DNA of 64,000 nucleotides from JAYREN01 sp963663375 (GCA_963663375.1 OY760195.1:1054001-1118000), one strand, 5' to 3'; counted from the stretch's first letter, positions 51,605 to 60,675 are shown. Numbers and translations are program-made. The notes: generated by a model not told the origin, from the letters alone.

Positions 51605-52171
51605 ATGCCCTTCATCAACGCCACCCAGGTTCGCGTCGGGATGATTATCAATTTCGAGAACGAGCTCTGCCGCGTCACCTACGTGGAACACCAGACGCCC
51701 GGCAACCTGCCGGCCCGCATCCAAACCCGGATGAAGCGCCTCAAGGACGGCATCAATCGCGAGAACCGCTTCGGGTCCAGCGACAAGATAGACAAGGCCA
51801 GCCTCGAACAGCACATGCTCGAGTACCTCTACGAGGACGGCGACATGCTCGTCTTCATGAACAACGAGACCTACGAGCAGACCGAGCTGCACAAGGACGT
51901 CATGGGCGACGATCTCGTCTTCCTCCAGCCCAACATGCAGGTGGAGATCGAGTTCTACGAGGGCACGGCTCTCTCCGCCACCCTGCCCCCCAGCGTGGTC
52001 CTGGAGATCCAGGAGACCGAACCCGTGATGAAGAACGCCAACGCCACGGGCTCCTACAAGCCCGCCAAGCTGGAGAACGGCGTCATCGTCAACGTGCCCC
52101 CCTACATCGAGAGCGGCGAGAAGATCCGGGTGAACACCACGGATCGCACCTACATGGAACGCGTGAAGTAG
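51605..52171 (+). CDS. efp: elongation factor P with Asn at the tip position 34
   Basis: The 188-residue protein has the three EF-P domains: KOW-like N-terminus (MPFINATQVRVGMIINFENE), an OB domain, and the C-terminal TGSYKPAKLENGVIVNVPPYIESGEKIRVNT. EF-P rescues ribosomes stalled at polyproline. The tip loop that carries the modified Lys34 in E. coli (PGKG) reads HQTPGNLPAR here, so residue 34 is Asn. No EpmA, EpmB or EarP gene is in the window. A tRNA-Val terminator precedes the gene and an efp terminator follows. Confidence 0.92.
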   Translation: MPFINATQVRVGMIINFENELCRVTYVEHQTPGNLPARIQTRMKRLKDGINRENRFGSSDKIDKASLEQHMLEYLYEDGDMLVFMNNETYEQTELHKDVMGDDLVFLQPNMQVEIEFYEGTALSATLPPSVVLEIQETEPVMKNANATGSYKPAKLENGVIVNVPPYIESGEKIRVNTTDRTYMERVK

Positions 52172-52195
52172 CGCTTCTTCTACCCCTTCAGTCCA

Positions 52196-52226
52196 AGGCC
52201 CCGATTTATCGGGGTCTTTCTGTTTT
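52196..52226 (+). terminator. rho-independent terminator of efp
   Basis: AGGCCCCGA-TTTA-TCGGGGTCT is followed by TTCTGTTTTC. Confidence 0.85.
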
Positions 52227-52279
52227 CAACACCTGGGCCCGAGATGCCGTAGAGACTCCTGTTCGCGATGGAGGCAGTC

Positions 52280-53869
52280 ATGGCATTCAAGGGTCTTCAG
52301 GAGCGCGCCCAGCATCTCTCCGGCAAGATCGTCCTTCTCAGCCTGCTACCGGTCGCTCTCTTCGTACTTCTGCTCGTCTTCTACCTCCTGCCCCGCCTGC
52401 GGGCATCGGTCATGGAGGCCAAACAGGCGGGTGTGCGGAATGTGGTAGAGCTGGCCATGGGTATCCTGGACAACCAGGAAGTAGAGATCAAGGCGGGACG
52501 CCGCACCCGTGAATTCGCCCAGGCGCGGGCCAAGGAACTCATCTCTGCCCTCCATTTTGAGGGCACGAACTACATTTGGATCCAGGCTCCCGGCCCCCAG
52601 GTCCTGCAACATCCCAACGCCGCGCTCATCGGGAAGCAGACTGACACCCTGGAACCTCGGCTGGCGAAGCTATTCCGGGACCTGGATGGGGTATCACAGG
52701 CAACCCAAGGCGGTTTCCATGCCTATGAGTGGCCGAGACCAGGAGGAGGCTCCGATCTACTACCCAAGGTTTCCTTCGTCAAGCGCTTCGAACCCTGGGG
52801 CTGGGTTCTGGGGGCCGGAGTCTATGTGGACGACGTGGATCGGGAAACCCGAAGACTGTTCCTGAGCCTGATGGCGGCCACACTCCTCGTCTCTGTGATC
52901 GTCTTTGTGCTTTCCGTGAAGCTCGCGGGCATGATGGTCCGCCCCCTGAACCAGCTCGTGGAGGGGCTGAGACACACAGACCTCTCCCGCCGCATCGAGG
53001 TGTCCACCAAGGATGAGATTGCCGAGGCCGCCAATGCCTTCAATGCCTACAACGGCAGCATGCGGGCGACCATTCTGGATGTCAGTGGCCTAGCCGACCG
53101 CGTGGCGTCCGGCAGCACCCAGCTTGCAGCTTCAGCCAGCGAGATGGCCCGGGCTGTAGAGGAAATCGCACGGGTTAGCGAAGAGCTCAAACATGCCGGG
53201 GAGAAAGTATCCTCGGCCATGCAGCAACTAGGTGCGAACGTCGACACCATGGCCGAGCGTAGCCTTCAGACCGGTGCCCAGAGCGAGGATGCCGTCCGGG
53301 ATACCGCTCGGGGCGCAGACGCTGGCCGCATCGCTGCCCAGGGCATGGGCGAGATCCAGCAAGTAACCTCCCAGATCGTGAAAGCCATCCAGGTGATCCA
53401 GGACATCGCTCGTCAGACGAACCTCCTGTCCCTCAACGCGGCCATCGAGGCCGCCAAGGCGGGCGCCATGGGCAAGGGTTTCGCCGTAGTGGCCGAGGAA
53501 GTTCGCAAGCTGGCAGAGCGCTCGCGCAGTTCCGCCCATGAGATCGAACAGCTCATCCTTCGCACTCAGGAAGCAGTATCAGGGGGTGTGCAAGGCGTGG
53601 GCATTACTCTGGAAAACCTGGAGGCCATCCGCACCCGAATCACGGCCATCGCGGGCAGCATCGAGGAGATCGGCCAGCTCAGTCACGAACAAGCCAGTAC
53701 CAGCGCAGAGGTAACCCAGCGCATGGACCAGACGAGCGCCCGCCTCTCCCAAAACGCTGCCGCGACCCAGGAACTGGCGGCCACCGTGCAGGAGATATCC
53801 CGGACCTCAGAAGATCTCGCCCATGTGGCCGAAGGCCTTCGGAACGTAGTGAAGGGGTTTAAGCTATAG
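52280..53869 (+). CDS. methyl-accepting chemotaxis protein with sCache sensor domain
   Basis: The 529-residue protein has an N-terminal helix (KIVLLSLLPVALFVLLLVFYLL), a periplasmic single-Cache domain (about 40-190, with EGTNYIWIQAPGPQVLQHP and EPWGWVLGAGVYVDDV), a second helix (about 200-220), a HAMP segment, and a signalling domain. The signalling hairpin is ARQTNLLSLNAAIEAAKAG followed by GKGFAVVAEEVRKLAERS. The C-terminus lacks an NWETF tether. GGAGG five bases before ATG 52280 sets the start. Confidence 0.92.
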   Translation: MAFKGLQERAQHLSGKIVLLSLLPVALFVLLLVFYLLPRLRASVMEAKQAGVRNVVELAMGILDNQEVEIKAGRRTREFAQARAKELISALHFEGTNYIWIQAPGPQVLQHPNAALIGKQTDTLEPRLAKLFRDLDGVSQATQGGFHAYEWPRPGGGSDLLPKVSFVKRFEPWGWVLGAGVYVDDVDRETRRLFLSLMAATLLVSVIVFVLSVKLAGMMVRPLNQLVEGLRHTDLSRRIEVSTKDEIAEAANAFNAYNGSMRATILDVSGLADRVASGSTQLAASASEMARAVEEIARVSEELKHAGEKVSSAMQQLGANVDTMAERSLQTGAQSEDAVRDTARGADAGRIAAQGMGEIQQVTSQIVKAIQVIQDIARQTNLLSLNAAIEAAKAGAMGKGFAVVAEEVRKLAERSRSSAHEIEQLILRTQEAVSGGVQGVGITLENLEAIRTRITAIAGSIEEIGQLSHEQASTSAEVTQRMDQTSARLSQNAAATQELAATVQEISRTSEDLAHVAEGLRNVVKGFKL

Positions 53870-53896
53870 GCCGAAGCATCTAGCTTTAAAGCGTTC

Positions 53897-54304
53897 TCAG
53901 CCTTTCAAGTCCACCAGTTTGCGTGCGTCACCCACCTCGGCCACGCTTCGGATTGGGAGCAACACGAAGCGGCCATCCCTCAGGGGCTCCGACGCTTCCA
54001 GTGCCTTGCGGGCAGCCGGAGACAATGTCAGGTCGAAAGCCTGCATCCCTTCATCCTTGAGGAGATTGATGCCCAGGAGCAGGGCGCCGTGCTGCGGATA
54101 GAGCCCCGCCAAGGGCCCTTTCCCCTTGCGAAAATCCAGCCGCCAGCCCGTGCGGGGTCCATAGGACTTCCAGGTACCAGCCTGCCCCCCAAGGCCCCTC
54201 AGGGTCTCGGTCAGCTCGTCCCAAAGGATTGCTGCCGAACCCAGCGCATCCCGCAGGGCCGTCTCGGAAGGCGGCCCTGCGTCGTGGGGAAAGACGCTCA
54301 GCAT
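53897..54304 (-). CDS. DUF3788-like protein
   Basis: The 135-residue protein has TWKSYGPRTGWRLDFRKGKGPLAGLYPQHGALLLGI and LLPIRSVAEVGDARKLVDL, the DUF3788 pattern of a small acid/aromatic-binding fold. Its start lies 1 bp after the stop of the DinB-like gene. A regulator and two other small soluble proteins are on the same strand, so one operon is likely. Confidence 0.6.
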   Translation of the reverse strand: MLSVFPHDAGPPSETALRDALGSAAILWDELTETLRGLGGQAGTWKSYGPRTGWRLDFRKGKGPLAGLYPQHGALLLGINLLKDEGMQAFDLTLSPAARKALEASEPLRDGRFVLLPIRSVAEVGDARKLVDLKG

Positions 54305-54305
54305 C

Positions 54306-54821
54306 TCAGACCGCCGGGGCCTCCATGCCGTACGCGACCCAGCCTTCCTTGGTGGGACCATAGATGCTCGGCACGACCAGTCCGGCTTGCCGCATGAGCA
54401 CCGTCATCTGACCCCGGTGATGGGCCTGGTGGATGACGAGCACATAGAGCGTCTTTCCCCGCTGCCAGCGCTCACCGTACATTTCGTCCTCGGTTTCCAG
54501 GTCGGCATCCTTCCAGGCCGCTAGGCCCTTGAGGAGGGATTCGCTCGCCCGGGCGTAGGCCCCGCGAACCTCGCCCATGGTCGCCGGAGGTTGCTGGATG
54601 AACATGCCCTCAATGAGTTGGGCCCCCTCGATCGCCAGGCCGCAATGCTGGGGCATTTCGATGAGGCTCTCCACCAGATGCCAGGCCATGCGGCGCAGAT
54701 CCCGATGCTCGGGCACCACGGCCTTACTCATGGCGGAATCGGGGATGGCGTCGATGACCGCAAGCGTCTTCGCGGCCTCTTCGGTCCAGGTTGGGGTGAA
54801 GTCTTGGAGGCGTCGAAACAT
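54306..54821 (-). CDS. DinB family protein
   Basis: The 171-residue four-helix protein has the metal-binding His residues of the family in MAWHLVESLIEMPQH and VLVIHQAHHRGQMTVLMRQAG. DinB-like enzymes act as metal-dependent thiol transferases in some bacteria; the substrate is unknown. AGGAAA precedes the start. Confidence 0.8.
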   Translation of the reverse strand: MFRRLQDFTPTWTEEAAKTLAVIDAIPDSAMSKAVVPEHRDLRRMAWHLVESLIEMPQHCGLAIEGAQLIEGMFIQQPPATMGEVRGAYARASESLLKGLAAWKDADLETEDEMYGERWQRGKTLYVLVIHQAHHRGQMTVLMRQAGLVVPSIYGPTKEGWVAYGMEAPAV

Positions 54822-54832
54822 GGCATTTCCTT

Positions 54833-55204
54833 TCAGCGGCACGGGGACCAGTGGGAGTGAGCAAGACGCCAGCCTTCGTCCCCGCGACGGTAGGCTTCGC
54901 TGGACTGCCAGTGGGATTCGGATCCATCCCCCAGGCGTGCGACGTAATTGAATGACAGGAGTGCCAGTCCCCCCTCCACCCGGAGTATGGGATCCCGCAG
55001 CTCGTACGAATCGGCCCGGACTTGGCCTTGGATGGATTCCATGAGGGCGCGGAAAGGCTTCAGGCCATCCACTCGCCGTGGCTGGAAGGGGTCGAAGTAG
55101 GTGATGTCTTCAGCGGCCAAGGCCACGAATCCCAGGGGATCACCCTGGATCCAGCGGTCCAGGGCACTTCGCTCCAAGGCGAGGATCTCATCGATCTGAG
55201 TCAT
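54833..55204 (-). CDS. SnoaL/DUF4440-type NTF2-like protein
   Basis: The 123-residue cone-shaped fold has LALERSALDRWIQGDPLGFVALAAEDITYFDPFQP and WQSSEAYRRGDEGWRLAHSHWSPC, typical of DUF4440. AAGGA precedes the start at MTQIDE. It is the first gene of the small cluster transcribed after the WYL regulator. Confidence 0.75.
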   Translation of the reverse strand: MTQIDEILALERSALDRWIQGDPLGFVALAAEDITYFDPFQPRRVDGLKPFRALMESIQGQVRADSYELRDPILRVEGGLALLSFNYVARLGDGSESHWQSSEAYRRGDEGWRLAHSHWSPCR

Positions 55205-55218
55205 GGTGTGTCCTTGGT

Positions 55219-55959
55219 TCAACTCAGCTTGGCACTTCCTCCTGACAGGGGTGTGTCAGGAGTCTTTTCCAAATGTGCGGCCTCCGCATCCACGCTCCGC
55301 AGGTAATCATCCAGAGCCCTTCCTTCCGTGGGCTCGAAATGCTCCTCCAGCATCACCAGATCCAGCACGCGATCCACCCTGAAGGTGCGGAGAGTGTCCC
55401 GAAGTTCGCACCAGGCGGCCAGTGACCAGGTGTGGCCCCAGAAGAAGATCCCGAGCGGTCTCACAACCCGCTCGGTCTCGAGCCCGTCGCCCCGCCGGTA
55501 GCGCATGCGTACCTTTCGCCGCTCCCGCAGGGCCACGCGCAGCCCACCCATGAAGCGTGCGCCGCCGGAGTGCACGAAGAAGTCCGGCGCGTGTATTTCC
55601 GAGTTGGCTGTGCGCTTGCGGATCTCCGGCGACACCGCCACTTCCACCTTGAGGAGGGCGGCCTGGGCCGCCTCACCCAGGGCCTGATCCCCCCAGGCGC
55701 GCACGATGCGAAGCCCCGCCAGCAGCGCCTCCAGTTCGTCCACGTTGAACATGAGGGGGGGAAGGTCGAAGGATCGAGGCAGCCGATACCCCACGCCGGC
55801 CTCGCTTTCGATGGGCACACCTGAGGCGCCGAGATCCGCGATATCCCGGTACACCGTGCGCACGTTCACCGCGAGTTCCCGCGCCAGGGCCGCCGCCGTG
55901 GTCAGGCGATCCCGGCGAAGGATCTGCACAATCTGGAAGAGGCGGTCGGCGCGGCGCAT
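55219..55959 (-). CDS. YafY-type HTH/WYL transcriptional regulator
   Basis: The 246-residue protein has an N-terminal HTH_11 domain (ADRLFQIVQILRRDRLTTAAALARELAVNVRTVYRDIADL). A WYL core follows (MRYRRGDGLETERVVRPLG, FFWGHTWSLAAWCELRDTLRTFRVDRV). WYL regulators usually control the neighbouring gene set and bind a ligand. The SnoaL, DinB and DUF3788 genes directly downstream are probable targets. Confidence 0.9.
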   Translation of the reverse strand: MRRADRLFQIVQILRRDRLTTAAALARELAVNVRTVYRDIADLGASGVPIESEAGVGYRLPRSFDLPPLMFNVDELEALLAGLRIVRAWGDQALGEAAQAALLKVEVAVSPEIRKRTANSEIHAPDFFVHSGGARFMGGLRVALRERRKVRMRYRRGDGLETERVVRPLGIFFWGHTWSLAAWCELRDTLRTFRVDRVLDLVMLEEHFEPTEGRALDDYLRSVDAEAAHLEKTPDTPLSGGSAKLS

Positions 55960-55989
55960 GGGCGGGGCCCATCCTACCGCGAAGAGGCC

Positions 55990-57096
55990 TCAGGCCTCCG
56001 GTTTGAGGCTCTTGGCCAATAGCTGGGTGCGGATGAAATCATCCAGATCGCCATCCAGAACCTTCTGGGTCTGGCTGGTCTCGCAGCCGGTGCGGTGGTC
56101 CTTCACCATCTGGTAGGGCTGAAGCACGTAGGAACGGATCTGGCTGCCCCAGGCCACATCGGACTTCTCGCCGCTGGCGGCGGCCACCTTCTCCTCGAAC
56201 TTGCGCCGCTCCACCTCGTAGAGCCGCGCCTTGAGCACCTTCAGGGCGGTCGCGCGATTCTTGATCTGGCTGCGCTCGTTCTGACAGCTCACCACGATGC
56301 CCGTGGGGAGATGGGTGAAGCGCACGGCGGATTCGGTGCGGTTCACGTGCTGGCCCCCGGCGCCGCTGGCGCGGAACACATCGATCTTGAGATCCTTGTC
56401 GGGAATCTCCAGATCGATGGTGTCGTCCAACTCGGGACTCACGTAGACCGCTGCGAAGGAGGTATGGCGACGCTTCGCGGCATCGAAGGGGCTGATGCGC
56501 ACCAATCGGTGCACCCCCGCCTCTGCACGCAGATAGCCGTAGGCGTACGGGGCGCTGACGATGAAGGTGGCGCCCTTGACGCCAGCCTCGTCGCCGTCCT
56601 GGTAGTCGATCATCTCCGTGGTCCAGCCCTTGGATTCGCAGTAGCGCAGGTACATCCGCAGGAGCATGGCCGCCCAGTCGCAGCTCTCGGTGCCTCCGGC
56701 CCCCGGCGCGATGGCCACGATGGCATTGGTCTGATCCAGGTCTCCGCTGAGCATCATGCGCAGCTCGGAGGCCTCCACGAGCTGCCGCAGGCTCCCTTCC
56801 ACGCCCTGGGCCTCCTCCAGCATGGCATCGTCATCCCGGGAGAGCTCCAGGGCCGTATCCAGATCCTCCAGGCCCCCATTCAGTTTCTTGGCGGTGCCGA
56901 TGTCTTCTGTCAGGAGGCCGCGGGCCTTGAGGACGGGCTTGGCCTTCTCGGGATCGTCCCAGAAGCCTGGTGCGGCGGCCTTCTCTTCGATCTGTTCCAG
57001 CTCCAGGGCCTTTCGCTCCGGATCGAGGTGGGCCACCAGTTGGCGGACTCGGGGGGCGAGCTCATTCTTGGCCCGCATGAGGGTATCGAAATCCAT
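55990..57096 (-). CDS. prfB: peptide chain release factor 2
   Basis: The 368-residue protein has the RF2 SPF motif (RISPFDAAKRRHTSF) that reads UGA/UAA, and the peptidyl-hydrolysis loop GAGGQHVNRTESAVRF. In most bacteria prfB has an in-frame stop near codon 26 bypassed by a programmed frameshift. Here VAHLDPERKALELEQIEE reads straight through, with no UGA and no frameshift site. The start MDFDTLM is taken from the conserved N-terminus. Confidence 0.95.
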   Translation of the reverse strand: MDFDTLMRAKNELAPRVRQLVAHLDPERKALELEQIEEKAAAPGFWDDPEKAKPVLKARGLLTEDIGTAKKLNGGLEDLDTALELSRDDDAMLEEAQGVEGSLRQLVEASELRMMLSGDLDQTNAIVAIAPGAGGTESCDWAAMLLRMYLRYCESKGWTTEMIDYQDGDEAGVKGATFIVSAPYAYGYLRAEAGVHRLVRISPFDAAKRRHTSFAAVYVSPELDDTIDLEIPDKDLKIDVFRASGAGGQHVNRTESAVRFTHLPTGIVVSCQNERSQIKNRATALKVLKARLYEVERRKFEEKVAAASGEKSDVAWGSQIRSYVLQPYQMVKDHRTGCETSQTQKVLDGDLDDFIRTQLLAKSLKPEA

Positions 57097-57189
57097 GTCA
57101 CTTCCAGAATCCAAGGACGCCCGGAAGAGGGCGCCCTGGTTCCACTTTAAGCCATCAAGGCCGCGCCCGCTTCCCGGTATCCTGGAAGG

Positions 57190-58155
57190 ATGGCCGATGT
57201 GACCACCATACTGCCCGACGATCTGGAGCCCTCCAACTACGGGGCCCTGGCGGGCCATAGCGAAACGGCCCTGGCTTACTGCCGCTGGGAACATCCCAAT
57301 CCCATCGGTCGCGTGGTGATCTCCCATGGCTTTGGCGAGCACGGTGAGCGCTACCGCCACCTTGCCTATTGGCTCCACGAATTGGGCTGGTCCGTCTCCG
57401 CCCTGGATCACCGGGGCTTCGGCCGCAGCGGCGGGGTGCGGGGTGATGCCGACGGCATCTACGGGTTCGTCGACGATCTCGTGCTCTTCCTCCGCCACGA
57501 ACGGCGCTACGACGCGGACCGGGTGGCGGCACCGCCCCGGGTGGTGGATGGTGTGCCCCTCCCCCCCCTGCCCGTCTGTCCCCAGATTCTGCTGGGTCAC
57601 AGCTTCGGCGGCCTGCTGGCCCTGCTGGCCCTGCTCTGGCATGCGGACACCATCGACGGCCTGATCCTGACGAGCCCCGTGGTGAAACTAAGGGATCTTG
57701 GACTGCCGCTCCGGATGCTCCAGCGCCTCCTCTACTGGGTGGCGCCCCACAAGCCGCTGGATATGCCCAACGACAAGAGCCTGGTCTGTTCCGACCCCAT
57801 CTTCGTCCAGCGGTACTGGGCGGATCCCCTCTGTCATCGGTTCACCTCGGCGGCCTTCGTCGAGGCCCTCTCCCAGGGGCGGGAGGAGATCCTGCATCTG
57901 GGCCACGAGCTGGATCGCCCCATCCTGCTGCTGGAATCCGGCGAGGACACCGTGGTGGATCCCGATGCCTCGGAGGCCCTCTGGACCAAGGTCCGTCCCG
58001 AACTCCTGGAGAGGCACCGGATGGAAGGCCTGAAGCACGAAATCCTCCACGATCTCCACCGCGACGAGGCCCTGGTGATCATCGAGGCCTGGCTCCACCG
58101 CCGCTCGGATGGAGAATCCAGGAACCCCAACCCCGCTTGCGCCACGACTGTATAA
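57190..58155 (+). CDS. alpha/beta-hydrolase, monoacylglycerol-lipase-like
   Basis: The 321-residue protein has VVISHGFGEHGERYRHLA with LDHRGFGRSGG, the nucleophile LLGHSFGGLLALL, and the acid/His region ESGEDTVVDPDASEALW plus GLKHEILHDLHRD. These match Ser hydrolases of the lysophospholipase/monoglyceride lipase family. It diverges from prfB and overlaps nothing. Confidence 0.88.
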   Translation: MADVTTILPDDLEPSNYGALAGHSETALAYCRWEHPNPIGRVVISHGFGEHGERYRHLAYWLHELGWSVSALDHRGFGRSGGVRGDADGIYGFVDDLVLFLRHERRYDADRVAAPPRVVDGVPLPPLPVCPQILLGHSFGGLLALLALLWHADTIDGLILTSPVVKLRDLGLPLRMLQRLLYWVAPHKPLDMPNDKSLVCSDPIFVQRYWADPLCHRFTSAAFVEALSQGREEILHLGHELDRPILLLESGEDTVVDPDASEALWTKVRPELLERHRMEGLKHEILHDLHRDEALVIIEAWLHRRSDGESRNPNPACATTV

Positions 58156-58171
58156 GACTGAAGGGATGTCC

Positions 58172-59116
58172 ATGAAGCTCCGTACGCTGATCCTGCCTCT
58201 CCTGATGGTGGCCCTGGCCGCCCCCATCGGCCTTGGTTGCCGCAAGACCGCCAAGGCGCCCAAGAAGGACGAAACCCGCACCGCCGCCCAGATCCTGGAC
58301 GAGGCCACGGCCCAGCTCCAGCGGGGCAAGTGGGAAGAGGGCCGCCGACTGCTGCGCGTCATCGAGGAACAACTGCCGGGCACCCCAGAATTTCCCGCCG
58401 CCAAGCTCCTGCTGGGGGACAGTTTCTTCTTCCAGGGCTCCTCGAGTTATCCCGAGGCGCTGGTGGAATACCAGAGCTTCCTGAACTACTTCCCCCGCAA
58501 CGAAAAGCGCGATCTGGCTCTCTACCGGGTGGCCCTCTGCCACTACGCCGCCATCGAGAACGCCGAGCGCGACCAGTCCGAGACTCGCCAAGCCCTGAGC
58601 GCCTTCCAGCTCCTGACCCGGGAGGCCCCCGGGTCCCCCTACGTGATGGACGCCAAGGCCAAGATCACCCAGTGCTGGCGAAGGCTCGCCGAGCACGAAC
58701 TGATGGTGGGCATCCACTACATCAACAGTGGGCTGTCGGCCCCCGCCGAGCGCCGCCTCAAGGATCTTCTGGAGACCTATCCCGACTACGTGGATCGGGA
58801 GCGGGCCTATTTCTACCTGGGCGAAGCCATGCGCCGGAAGTACGTGCCCGGCGAAGTATTCGAACAGCACCAGAAGGACTTCCTTGCCCGGGTGGGCAAG
58901 GAGGACGCCGCCAAGCTGGACAAGAAGGAACTCGAGGAACTGAAGAATAGCGCCCTGAAGCTCAGCACCGACGAGATCGCCAAGTATCGCCAGGAGGCCC
59001 GGGACTACTACCAGAAGCTGGTGGAAAGCTACCCCAACAGCGAATGGACCGCCCGCGCCAAGGACCGTCTCCTGGAAATGGGCCAGGCCCATGTCAAGGA
59101 AGAGCTCGACAGTTAG
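58172..59116 (+). CDS. bamD: outer-membrane assembly lipoprotein BamD
   Basis: The 314-residue protein starts with a lipoprotein signal (MKLRTLILPLLMVALAAPIGLGC; the lipobox is GLGC). TPR units follow (ILDEATAQLQRGKWEEGRRLL, PEALVEYQSFLNYFPRNEKRD, ERRLKDLLETYPDYVDRERAYFYLG). The first ATG at 58166 abuts GAAGGG, so the second at 58172 with six-base spacing is preferred. BamD docks with BamA to insert beta-barrels. Confidence 0.85.
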   Translation: MKLRTLILPLLMVALAAPIGLGCRKTAKAPKKDETRTAAQILDEATAQLQRGKWEEGRRLLRVIEEQLPGTPEFPAAKLLLGDSFFFQGSSSYPEALVEYQSFLNYFPRNEKRDLALYRVALCHYAAIENAERDQSETRQALSAFQLLTREAPGSPYVMDAKAKITQCWRRLAEHELMVGIHYINSGLSAPAERRLKDLLETYPDYVDRERAYFYLGEAMRRKYVPGEVFEQHQKDFLARVGKEDAAKLDKKELEELKNSALKLSTDEIAKYRQEARDYYQKLVESYPNSEWTARAKDRLLEMGQAHVKEELDS

Positions 59117-59173
59117 GGGAACAGCTCCAACCTGTTAATCGGTGCTATTCGGCCCGCATTCTTTGGTGTTCGG

Positions 59174-59330
59174 TTTCTGCGCTTTTTGCGTTCTCTGTGG
59201 CCAATCACTTTCCCCAGGTGGCTACCCAAAAGCTCCTGGATGCCGGACTGCTGAAAGTGTTTTGGATAGAGACACCAGGCTAGGCCAGACCCCTTGAGCA
59301 ATAGCCGCAAAGAACACAAATCACACAAAG
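59174..59330. repeat. imperfect inverted repeat of the TTTGCGTTCT/AGAACACAAA type
   Basis: Arms of about 30 bp (59174-59205: TTTCTGCGC, TTTTTGCGTTCTCTGTGGC; and 59300-59330: GCCGCAAAGAACACAAATCA) are imperfect complements of each other and bracket about 94 bp. This AT-richer patch looks like a dispersed element. It occupies most of the 372-bp gap 59117-59488, where I see no gene. Confidence 0.55.
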
Positions 59331-59438
59331 CGAACCTCGCCCCTGTCGATCGCGCCCAAGCATTCAAAGCCTAATGGCTGCCGCCTGTCTGAGAACTTCG
59401 CAATTCAAGTCGAGACGAGCGAATACAGGGCGTCAACA

Positions 59439-59470
59439 ACCAAGCGGACCCCGGTCGGGGTCCGCTTGGT
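59439..59470 (-). terminator. terminator downstream of the DegT aminotransferase gene
   Basis: ACCAAGCGGACCCC-GGTC-GGGGTCCGCTTGGT is a perfect 14-bp stem 18 bp past the stop of the minus-strand gene. Confidence 0.8.
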
Positions 59471-59488
59471 GTTGTACGTCTGTAACGC

Positions 59489-60613
59489 CTACTTCCCGAA
59501 GAAGCTCAGCAGCCCCTTGGCCACTTCCTCCAGCATGGCCTCGGTCATCTCGGGATAGACAGGCAGGCTCAGCACTTCCTTGGAGGCCAGTTCGGTGTTG
59601 GCAAGCTGGCCGGGCTTGTAGCCCAGGTAAGCGAAGCAGGGCTGCTCGTGGAGGGCGATGGGGTAGTAGACAGCGCTGCCGATGCCCAGGCCCTTCAGGT
59701 GGGCCTGGAGGGCGTCGCGCTTGCCCTGCTTCACGCGCACCGTGAACTGGTTGTAGATATGGCGCCCCTCGGGCACCGTCTCGCTGGGCAGCACCATCTG
59801 GTCAGGCGTGATGGCCTTCAGGCGATCGAAGTACCAGTGGGCGTGCTTGCGGCGCCCCTCATGCCAGCTCTCCAACATGGGCAGCTTGGCCCGCAGCACC
59901 AGGGCCTGGAACTCATCCAGGCGACCGTTCATGCCGACTTCGTGATGGACATAGACGGGCTCCATGCCATGCACCCGCAGGCGACGAACCTTGGCCGCCA
60001 GCTTCTCGTCGTCCCGGATGAGCGTTAGGCCCGCGTCGCCGAAGGCGCCCAGGTTCTTGGTGGGATAGAAGGAGCAGCCCGTCATGTCGCCGAACTGACC
60101 CGCCGACTTGCCCCAGCCCTTGGCGCCCAAGGACTGGCAGGCATCCTCGATCACCGGAATGCCGTGCTTCTTGGCCACAGCCATGATGGCGGGCATATCC
60201 GCCAACAGACCAAAGAGATGTACGGGCATGATGGCCTTGGTGCGGGGCGTGATGGCCGCCTCCACCAGCGCCGCCGTGGCATTGAAGCTTACGGGATCCA
60301 GATCGATGAAGACGGGCGTGGCGCCCATGCGAGCCACTACGCCGCCGGTGGCGAAGAAGGTGAAGCTGGGGATGATGACTTCGTCACCCGCCTTGATATC
60401 CAGCGCCATGAGGGCCACCAGCAGGGCATCCGTACCACTGGACATGCCCACGGCATATTTCGCACCCGAGTACTCGGAGAGCTCAGCCTCGAGCCCCTTC
60501 ACGTTCTCGCCCAGCACGAAGCTGGACTTGTCGATGATCGTGGAAAGGCCCTCGATGATCTTCGCCTTCACCGAGGCGTTCTGGGGCGCGAGTTCAAGCA
60601 TGGGAACGGACAT
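59489..60613 (-). CDS. DegT/DnrJ/EryC1/StrS family aminotransferase
   Basis: The 374-residue PLP enzyme has AVGMSSGTDALLVALMAL, IIPSFTFFATGGVVARMGATP, DACQSLGAKGWGKSAG and TGCSFYPTKNLGAFGDAGL, whose Lys binds PLP. These enzymes transaminate nucleotide keto-sugars for polysaccharide or antibiotic sugars. The gene is isolated from other sugar genes; the PseG-like gene is about 11 kb away. AGGAGA precedes the start. Confidence 0.9.
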   Translation of the reverse strand: MSVPMLELAPQNASVKAKIIEGLSTIIDKSSFVLGENVKGLEAELSEYSGAKYAVGMSSGTDALLVALMALDIKAGDEVIIPSFTFFATGGVVARMGATPVFIDLDPVSFNATAALVEAAITPRTKAIMPVHLFGLLADMPAIMAVAKKHGIPVIEDACQSLGAKGWGKSAGQFGDMTGCSFYPTKNLGAFGDAGLTLIRDDEKLAAKVRRLRVHGMEPVYVHHEVGMNGRLDEFQALVLRAKLPMLESWHEGRRKHAHWYFDRLKAITPDQMVLPSETVPEGRHIYNQFTVRVKQGKRDALQAHLKGLGIGSAVYYPIALHEQPCFAYLGYKPGQLANTELASKEVLSLPVYPEMTEAMLEEVAKGLLSFFGK

Positions 60614-60675
60614 GGGGGTCTCCTGGCGATCGGACGAGACTCAAGCTCTCCGGAGCGGAACCCTCAGTATGCCAG

